This document shows positions 7,618-12,717 of a stretch of DNA of 12,717 nt, one piece after another. The stretch spans positions 1 through 12,717 of the forward strand of contig RFKT01000026.1 in the NCBI GenBank assembly GCA_003694225.1. Reading direction: 5' to 3'. The translations under genes and the position numbers were made by a program. Positions within the stretch are counted from its first letter, which is position 1. The number at the start of each line of letters is the position of its first letter. Source of the stretch: Candidatus Dadabacteria bacterium (GTDB lineage Bacteria > Bdellovibrionota_C > UBA2361 > J135). Under the pieces are notes generated by a model. The model had not been told where the DNA came from and did no database searches. It saw nothing but the letters and a program-made list of their open reading frames with translations.

Positions 7618-8540
7618 ATAAAATAGAGTTTTCTTTTCCTGCATATGCAAAGATTAATTGGACCTTAGAGGTTGTAGGAAATTTTCCTCCAACTTCTATT
7701 TACAGCGGATATAAGAAAATAAAATCAACTTTGTTTCTCTTGGATCTGCACGATAAAGTGCGTGTTGCGATTAAAGACAGCGGTGAGAGGAGGCTTTTTA
7801 TTTCATGTACCGATCCAAATGTGCCGCAGTCTTCTTCAGGTAATATTAGTGACAATACTGTTGCCTTAGCCGTTAGCCTTTTGAGGGATTTATGCCCTGA
7901 CTTGTCTCAATGTGATATCTCTATAGAGATAGATAAAAGGATACCTCTTTGTGGTGGGCTTGGGGGAAGCTCTACAGATGCTGGCGCTTTTTTGTATGAG
8001 ATAAACAAAGCCTTAAATCTTGGGCTTTCTGCGGATAATCTTCAAGAGATCGCGGGGAGGATAGGGAGCGATGTGCCGTTTTTTGCCTCACGGCTGACTT
8101 CTGCCATTATCTCTGGAACTGGAGCAGAGGTGGCCAGCTCTTCTAGCTTTCAAGGTAAAGTTAGCGTTATATTAGTTTATAGCGGGGTAAGGCTTTTAGC
8201 TAAAGATGTGTATGGGGGTATTGATTGCGCAGATAAGGAGAGTTTAATTACAGATGAGTTTATTTCAAGGCTTCCTGTTATTGCGTTAGAGGATGCGTGC
8301 AAATATCTCACCAATGATCTGGAAAAGTCAGATGCTATAAAGAGGCTTTTCCCGGAGCTTTTTTCTATCAAAGAGGGCCTTTTAGAGTGTGGTTGTTTAG
8401 GAGCGCTTATGTCTGGTTCTGGTTGTGTTGTCTTTGGTGTTTATGATGGGGATCCCTTGATTTTGGAGCGCGTAAAAAGATCCTTTCCAGAGTATGGTGT
8501 TGTAAGCGCAAAGATTATCGATAAAGAAGAACTGATTTGA
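7614..8540 (+). CDS. ispE: 4-diphosphocytidyl-2-C-methyl-D-erythritol kinase (IspE)
   Basis: IspE is the GHMP-family kinase that phosphorylates the IspD product with ATP, supplying the IspF substrate. The 308 residues have YAKINW near the N-terminus (11-16; K13 aligns with E. coli K10), the glycine-rich ATP loop GGLGGSSTDA (114-123; D122 is the likely catalytic Asp), GSDVPFF (151-157) and the C-terminal MSGSG (266-270). The family's GYH motif, which contacts the cytosine of the substrate, reads GYK (32-34): Tyr is kept and His is Lys. The ATG overlaps the ispF stop by four bases. The gene order is therefore D-F-E although the reaction order is D-E-F. It ends one base before the convergent methyltransferase gene. 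Confidence 0.94.
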   Translation: MNKIEFSFPAYAKINWTLEVVGNFPPTSIYSGYKKIKSTLFLLDLHDKVRVAIKDSGERRLFISCTDPNVPQSSSGNISDNTVALAVSLLRDLCPDLSQCDISIEIDKRIPLCGGLGGSSTDAGAFLYEINKALNLGLSADNLQEIAGRIGSDVPFFASRLTSAIISGTGAEVASSSSFQGKVSVILVYSGVRLLAKDVYGGIDCADKESLITDEFISRLPVIALEDACKYLTNDLEKSDAIKRLFPELFSIKEGLLECGCLGALMSGSGCVVFGVYDGDPLILERVKRSFPEYGVVSAKIIDKEELI

Positions 8541-8541
8541 C

Positions 8542-10515
8542 TTAGTCTTTTAGCAGGGCTTTTTTATAATTTTGGAAATATTCCTCTATCGCATTTTGCC
8601 CTGCCAGGCCTATTCCGTAACATTCAAATACAGCATTGTCTATCCTTTGTTGTTCAAGTGTGGAAGGTGCTCTGCTTTCTGAGAAGGCCTTTGATATAGA
8701 AAAAAGGGCATCTTTGTAATTGCGTGGAATAGGGAATGATTTGAGATCTTCGTTTACAATCTTCGGGAAAAGCCTTCTTTGTGATTTTCTGCCTTGAAAA
8801 AGGATGATAAAGGATCCTAGTCTTGAGTTAAGTATCCCAAGTAAACCCATAAACCACTCCTTAGGTAGATCCTGTGTTTTTCCTATGATGTGAAGGATGG
8901 ACTTTGTATAGAGATAAGGCTTATCAGTAAAGGCGCAGTTTAGAGCATAGGGAGGAGGATTGATGATCTCTCTTAGGATTATTCTTTGGCATGTATAGTA
9001 ATCAAGCTTTTGTGGATCAGCCAACCAAGGGCCGTACTTTAGATATCCGCCGCTAAAATTTACTGCATACCTTAATACATCTGCTCCCTTTAAGAACCTG
9101 TAGACATTCCTCCCATTTCGGGAGTTACAATCATAAATTCTATTTTTCACATCCTCTTTTGACTGCGGCGGCTCTCCCTTTCCTGCTGCATAAGGTTGAA
9201 GCGCAATCTTAGGAAGGAAAGGGGAATCGGTTGAAGATAGAGGTATGGTAGATGCATGAATTGATGAAAGAGCGGTTTCCAATCCGTCTGCCCAAATTAA
9301 AGGTATTGTTTTGCCGGGACGCTTAAGGCATAAAGCCGGGGTGGCATTGAAAGTATGGAGTCTTAAAAAGGAGTAATGTGAATCAAATATCGATATCTTT
9401 ATGTTTTTTTGCGGCTTTCCCTTTATAGCGGTGTATACTACCGCTTCTAGTCCCGGGTCTTCAAAGACGGGCGTTTTGAATGTGCTTATTGAGTGCAGAG
9501 CAGAATTGTTTAGAAAAAACTCCCTCAATTTCTCCCCACTTTTTATACCAAGCCATGAGTTTGGCACTATAAGGGAGCACACACCTCCCTCTCTAAGGAG
9601 AGAAAAGGCCTTTGCCATGAAGGCCATATATTTATTTATCTTTCCATTTCTAATGTAAGAGTATTCTTTTTTCATCAGCACATTGTCTTCAGGGGTAATC
9701 TTGTCGTCTCTTGATATGCCGTAAGGGGGATTGCCAATTATCAGGGAAAATCCACCATCCTGAGTGACGTCGGGAAAGTATTGGCGCCAGAGATTTCCGC
9801 TCTTGGAAATAATAGCATCGCCGCAGATTATGTTCCGTGAGAGGAGGGCAAGGGTCTCTATCTCTCGCTTTGCATAAGAGGAATCTAGGCTCAGCGCCAT
9901 TAGAAGGAGGCTCAAGCGGGCTACCTCTATAGCCAATGGGTCTTTATCTACACCAAATATCTGATGTAAAGGGATCTTCTTAATGGCTGAGATAAGAAAG
10001 ATACCTGCTCCGCATGCCGGATCAAGGGTTGTAATGGTTGAGGAGGGGGTTATAAGTTTTAAGGATTCGCTGAGCATAAAATCTGCCACCTCTTTGGGAG
10101 TATAGTATGCCCCGTGTTTTTTTCTTAAGGTTTTCTTTTCTGCGAAGCCAATTTCATAAAGAGCGCAGATTATATAAGGGAACTCCGGCGCTAAGAGCAG
10201 GAAAGGCTCAATATCCTTTTTAATAGCAGTTTGAATTAAAGTTAGTGCCGCCACAGCTTCTTTTGGGATATCGGAATTTGAAATAATTTCGCTGAGGAAC
10301 GCTTCTTTGGGGCGATCCCTTAGTTGGGGGCAGATCACCTCAGCCATTTGGGCGTAAAGGATGGAAAAGAAAAAAATCTGGGAGTCATGGGGTGTCAGGC
10401 CGCATTTTTGTAAGGCTTTTACGGCGTGTAGCTTGGTTTTGGAGAGGAGATAGATTAAATCCTTTTTTGATTTTTTATCCTGTTCAAGCATACAATTTGC
10501 CGTATCTTTGTTCAT
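8542..10515 (-). CDS. Solitary N6-adenine DNA methyltransferase (Eco57I/TaqI-like)
   Basis: The 657-residue protein should transfer methyl from SAM to adenine N6 in a specific DNA site. Motif order is that of gamma-class enzymes: motif X GAYYTP (135-140), motif I DPACGAG (165-171) and catalytic motif IV NPPYG (262-266). Residues from about 420 to 640 look like a TaqI-type target-recognition domain, with GRNVYRFLKGADVLRY, a central ILREI and a GILNSRLG-type helix near its end. The 130-residue N-terminus is helical-looking and shows no PD-(D/E)XK nuclease motif that I can see. The protein is also shorter than typical fused restriction-methylation enzymes (about 900-1100 residues). No neighbour looks like an endonuclease, so this may be an orphan regulatory or protective methylase. 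It is convergent with ispE and divergent, across 14 bp, from the acyltransferase gene. Confidence 0.88.
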   Translation of the reverse strand: MNKDTANCMLEQDKKSKKDLIYLLSKTKLHAVKALQKCGLTPHDSQIFFFSILYAQMAEVICPQLRDRPKEAFLSEIISNSDIPKEAVAALTLIQTAIKKDIEPFLLLAPEFPYIICALYEIGFAEKKTLRKKHGAYYTPKEVADFMLSESLKLITPSSTITTLDPACGAGIFLISAIKKIPLHQIFGVDKDPLAIEVARLSLLLMALSLDSSYAKREIETLALLSRNIICGDAIISKSGNLWRQYFPDVTQDGGFSLIIGNPPYGISRDDKITPEDNVLMKKEYSYIRNGKINKYMAFMAKAFSLLREGGVCSLIVPNSWLGIKSGEKLREFFLNNSALHSISTFKTPVFEDPGLEAVVYTAIKGKPQKNIKISIFDSHYSFLRLHTFNATPALCLKRPGKTIPLIWADGLETALSSIHASTIPLSSTDSPFLPKIALQPYAAGKGEPPQSKEDVKNRIYDCNSRNGRNVYRFLKGADVLRYAVNFSGGYLKYGPWLADPQKLDYYTCQRIILREIINPPPYALNCAFTDKPYLYTKSILHIIGKTQDLPKEWFMGLLGILNSRLGSFIILFQGRKSQRRLFPKIVNEDLKSFPIPRNYKDALFSISKAFSESRAPSTLEQQRIDNAVFECYGIGLAGQNAIEEYFQNYKKALLKD

Positions 10516-10529
10516 GCGGGGTTTACTTT

Positions 10530-11444
10530 ATGGTTGATCGTATAGTTACCTTCTTTGTAAAACTCTTATTTAAGGTAGTCAATCTATTTTCTTTTAGATT
10601 TCGCGTTGCGCTGTTTACATGGTTAGTGCGCGTTTACGGATTACTATTTCCGAGATTTTACACTGTGTCCCGAACAAACCTAAGACTTGCCTTTCCTGAT
10701 AAGGATGACAAATGGCGCGAAAATGTGCTTAGGGCAAATATATCCCAGATAGGGAGGTTATTGGCTGATTGTACAAGGCTTTCATCGATAGATAAAGAGT
10801 GGGTAAAAAACAATGTCTCTTTTCCATTTTATAGTAGATATCAGGAGATTAAAAGAAAGCATAAAACAGGGGTGTTGATTGCGACGGGACATCTGGGAAG
10901 CTTTGAACTAGTGGGCTTTGTAATGCCTTTTTATGGGCTTCCGCTGAATTTTATTGTAAGAAGCTTTTCTTTAAAGAGACTTGATGCATGGTGGAATTCC
11001 ATTAGGGAACTTCATGGGAACAAGGTTATATCCAGAAAGGGAGGGTATCAGAAAGCGGTAAAGGCTATAAAGACGGGCAAAGATGTGGCTATCCTTTTTG
11101 ACCAGAATGTAAGGAGGAAACACGGGGTTTTCGTCAAATGGTTTGGCATTGAGGCTTCAACTACAAAGGCGCTAGCATTGATAGCTTTAAAGACTAGGTG
11201 TCCTATTATGGTTGCGTCTGTGAAGAATCTTAAAGATGGCAAATATCAGATCAACTTTGCAGAATGTGATGTTAGCGATATTTATGATTCTGGTATGAGT
11301 ACCAAAGATAAGATTAGAGAAATTACCCAGAGGGTGTCGTCCTGTTATCAGCGGATAATCGAGGACTTCCCTGAAGGGTGGTTTTGGATGCACCGTCGCT
11401 GGAAAACGAGGCCGGAAGGAGAGCCGGAAGATTTTTATTCTTAA
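10530..11444 (+). CDS. Lipid A biosynthesis acyltransferase (LpxL/HtrB family)
   Basis: The 304-residue inner-membrane enzyme should add a secondary acyl chain to Kdo2-lipid IVA or a related precursor. An N-terminal hydrophobic segment (about residues 5-40) anchors it. The catalytic H-x4-E motif is HLGSFE (121-126), followed by LFDQN (189-193), the VFVKWFG block (200-206) and the C-terminal WFWMHRRWKTRP (284-295) typical of the family. I chose ATG 10530 because it puts the membrane segment at the N-terminus, has GGGG eight bases upstream and avoids overlapping the divergent methyltransferase. The frame stays open to an ATG at 10392, but that extension is antisense to the methyltransferase and is rejected. 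Acyl-chain and substrate specificity cannot be read, so LpxL, LpxM or a related paralogue are all possible. It implies an LPS-type outer membrane. Confidence 0.9.
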   Translation: MVDRIVTFFVKLLFKVVNLFSFRFRVALFTWLVRVYGLLFPRFYTVSRTNLRLAFPDKDDKWRENVLRANISQIGRLLADCTRLSSIDKEWVKNNVSFPFYSRYQEIKRKHKTGVLIATGHLGSFELVGFVMPFYGLPLNFIVRSFSLKRLDAWWNSIRELHGNKVISRKGGYQKAVKAIKTGKDVAILFDQNVRRKHGVFVKWFGIEASTTKALALIALKTRCPIMVASVKNLKDGKYQINFAECDVSDIYDSGMSTKDKIREITQRVSSCYQRIIEDFPEGWFWMHRRWKTRPEGEPEDFYS

Positions 11445-11559
11445 TCAAAAAACCAACATCCAATCTTGCTGAAGACAATCCTTTGCTTTTTTGGGAGAGG
11501 GGTGAGAAAAAGTCACGCTGTACATTTTTAAAGTAGCCCCGCCCCTTTCTCTATGGAGC

Positions 11560-11576
11560 GCAGGCATCTTGCCTGC
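11560..11576. repeat. Perfect 7-bp inverted repeat, possible dispersed REP-like element
   Basis: GCAGGCA-TCT-TGCCTGC is a perfect stem with a 3-nt loop. It is not followed by a T-run on either strand, so it is a poor intrinsic terminator. Short palindromes built on GCAGGC/GCCTGC are, in my recollection, frequent as dispersed intergenic repeats in several bacterial groups. The location between convergent gene ends fits such an element. Confidence 0.4.
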
Positions 11577-11700
11577 ACGAAGCATTCTTTCGATTTGTAA
11601 GAGAATCCCCAGATCTATTGATTCCCGAGGGGTCCAAATTTAAAGCTCACTGCAATAACATTTGAGTGACTTTTGGGACCGGTGTAATAATTAACTTAAG

Positions 11701-11727
11701 CAAGCGCTTGGAAGCGCCTGCGACAGG
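11701..11727. repeat. Palindrome and hairpin cluster downstream of the PKD-protein gene
   Basis: CAAGCGCTTG (11701-11710) is a perfect 10-bp palindrome. It overlaps a GCGCTT-GG-AAGCGC hairpin (11704-11717). CCTG-CGA-CAGG (11717-11727) adds a third small stem. On the leftward strand this begins 17 bases after the PKD gene's stop, where a terminator is expected, but only TTGCTTAAGTT follows, so a T-tract is lacking. Confidence 0.35.
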
Positions 11728-11743
11728 TTCTCTTTCCCTTTAC

Positions 11744-12717
11744 TTAAGAGCAAGTTTTCTTCTCTTTCGGAAGTTTATCAATCGCTTTAATCAGGTCATC
11801 CCTATAATCATCGGTGGTTTTTCTTGTTCCTCCGCCTCTGGATGAGTGACTGACATTGCATACTCCCAATGCGTAGATCTTTGCTCTCTTTGCGATTCGC
11901 GCAATTCTGTTTCCAAGTCGGGTTAATTGAACGGACGTGTCTTCTGTGCTCGACATAGAACAGATTGAGTTTGCGCAGACAGTTAATGTCGATAGAATCT
12001 CTTGATTTAATGTTTTCTTCATGCGCCGGAGAAGCTTTCTCGCAGCTCTTCTCATCTTTTGCGTTGATGGGGCTCCACACCTTTCAGCAGCCCTTGAAAA
12101 GCGGGCAACCCTTTTCTTTAGAATCTTTGCTTTTTTAAGCACATTTTTAGATAATTTCATGTCTTTCTTTGAAGGGGATTCTTCAATGCATTGGACATCG
12201 CATCCGCCCACGGTTATGGGAGCAGAACATGTAGCGGAGTTAATTCCGTCACTTACAGTCAATGTTGCTGTGCATGATTGTGGTACACCAGTTCCCGGGA
12301 GAGAGAGTGTAAGAACAGAGGAGCTTCCCTGTTGTGATAACTGGCTGCTATGGCAATCTGTGCTCCATACATAGCTGAGCGGAGTTCCATCTGGATCGAA
12401 GGAACCGCTTCCATCTAAGGTGATAGATGTTGCGTTTCCTGTGCATTGACTCTGATAACCCTCGCCAATGTTACATACTGGCAAGCTGTCATCAAACTGA
12501 AGTGCCGCCACATTAATTTGGTAGGATGCTGGCGGAGGGGTGTCAGGGTCTTCATCACATATTCCCGGCCTTGAATCATCCCTTGAAAAGCATTGAAGAG
12601 TGATCTGTGATGTTCCCGCAGGGATTACCAACGGAATGATACCGTATTCAACTTCTCCTCCGAGATCAAAAGTGAAAGGATTGGAATAAGTTGTGGTAAT
12701 TCCGTTAATTGTAACAT
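11744..12717 (-). CDS. Cysteine-rich PKD-domain protein with basic C-terminus (5' end cut by window)
   Basis: The open frame continues to the right edge, so the N-terminus and any signal peptide are missing; 323 residues are visible. The first 75 or so look like beta-rich extracellular sequence. A PKD/Ig-like domain covers about residues 80-170, with the signature LDGSGSFDPDG (100-110), YVW (115-117) and the closing TATLTVSDG (149-157). A C-terminal domain (about 180-323) is strongly basic and helical-looking, rich in KK, RR and RAA clusters (for example around 192-235 and 266-279). Fourteen cysteines are spread over the whole visible part, including the basic domain, which points to disulfides outside the cytoplasm. 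PKD domains often mediate adhesion or sit in secreted enzymes; no catalytic motif is visible. I do not recognise the basic domain. A TTG at 12631 is only an internal Leu codon. Confidence 0.8.
   Translation of the reverse strand, partial: VTINGITTTYSNPFTFDLGGEVEYGIIPLVIPAGTSQITLQCFSRDDSRPGICDEDPDTPPPASYQINVAALQFDDSLPVCNIGEGYQSQCTGNATSITLDGSGSFDPDGTPLSYVWSTDCHSSQLSQQGSSSVLTLSLPGTGVPQSCTATLTVSDGINSATCSAPITVGGCDVQCIEESPSKKDMKLSKNVLKKAKILKKRVARFSRAAERCGAPSTQKMRRAARKLLRRMKKTLNQEILSTLTVCANSICSMSSTEDTSVQLTRLGNRIARIAKRAKIYALGVCNVSHSSRGGGTRKTTDDYRDDLIKAIDKLPKEKKTCS

Larger units (their letters stand above)
11445..11743. other. Intergenic region between convergent genes, with two small hairpins
   Basis: This 299-bp stretch separates the 3' ends of the acyltransferase and PKD-protein genes. 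I find no supported ORF, tRNA or strong intrinsic terminator with a long T-run. It contains two short perfect inverted repeats, annotated separately, and a T-rich patch near 11480-11491 without a clear stem. An unannotated non-coding RNA cannot be excluded from sequence alone. Confidence 0.5.

Noticed and set aside
8539..8575. Bidirectional terminator between the convergent ispE and methyltransferase genes
   Set aside because: Only a GACT-T-AGTC mini-stem is visible, with one unpaired base and no GC-rich stem before the T-runs.
10392..10529. Upstream extension of the acyltransferase frame by 46 codons
   Set aside because: It would be antisense to the methyltransferase N-terminus, and it would put basic residues before the membrane segment with which the family normally starts.
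8542..12717. Defence island reading (methyltransferase plus unknown secreted protein)
   Set aside because: No nuclease, helicase or other defence effector is present; the acyltransferase between them is a cell-envelope housekeeping gene.
1..12717. tRNA or rRNA genes, CRISPR arrays, insertion sequences and phage attachment sites
   Set aside because: I saw no cloverleaf-type elements, regularly spaced repeats, transposase motifs or integrase motifs on reading both strands.

Overview
The window looks like a piece of chromosome from a diderm (Gram-negative-type) bacterium of moderate to low G+C. The diderm reading rests on an LpxL/HtrB-type lipid A acyltransferase. Non-mevalonate (MEP) isoprenoid genes and a heavy-metal P-type ATPase are ordinary chromosomal functions. 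There are no phage genes, transposases, tRNA or rRNA genes or CRISPR arrays. Several proteins are divergent from their best-known relatives, which suggests a poorly sampled lineage, but the sequence does not identify the taxon.

Layout. Positions 1-4713 are transcribed leftwards: a copper-type P1B ATPase (copA), a TraB/PrgY-family membrane protein 9 bp after it, a small three-helix membrane protein, and after a 140-bp gap an AAA ATPase of the DUF4143 type that runs off the left edge. A 270-bp divergent intergenic region (4714-4983) holds a short possible leader ORF and a hairpin followed by five T's. Rightward from 4984 is a tight four-gene unit: a conserved protein of unknown function, then ispD, ispF and ispE, with 5-bp spacing, an 8-bp overlap and a 4-bp overlap. 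The three isp genes give three successive MEP-pathway steps (IspD, IspE, IspF), so this is a real pathway operon. The unknown gene ahead of them is very likely co-transcribed.

ispE converges, with a single base between stop codons, on a leftward solitary N6-adenine DNA methyltransferase (8542-10515) with no recognisable restriction partner. That gene is divergent, with a 14-bp gap, from a rightward lipid A acyltransferase gene (10530-11444). A 299-bp intergenic stretch with two small perfect hairpins follows. Last is the 3' part of a leftward gene for a cysteine-rich, PKD-domain secreted-type protein with a very basic C-terminal domain, cut by the right edge.

Most of the window is housekeeping or widely distributed accessory content. 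I see no convincing new multi-gene system. The best leads are the uncharacterised gene at the head of the isp operon, the substituted substrate-site residues in IspE and IspF, the odd secreted PKD/basic protein, the partnerless methyltransferase and the possible leader region at 4841-4878.
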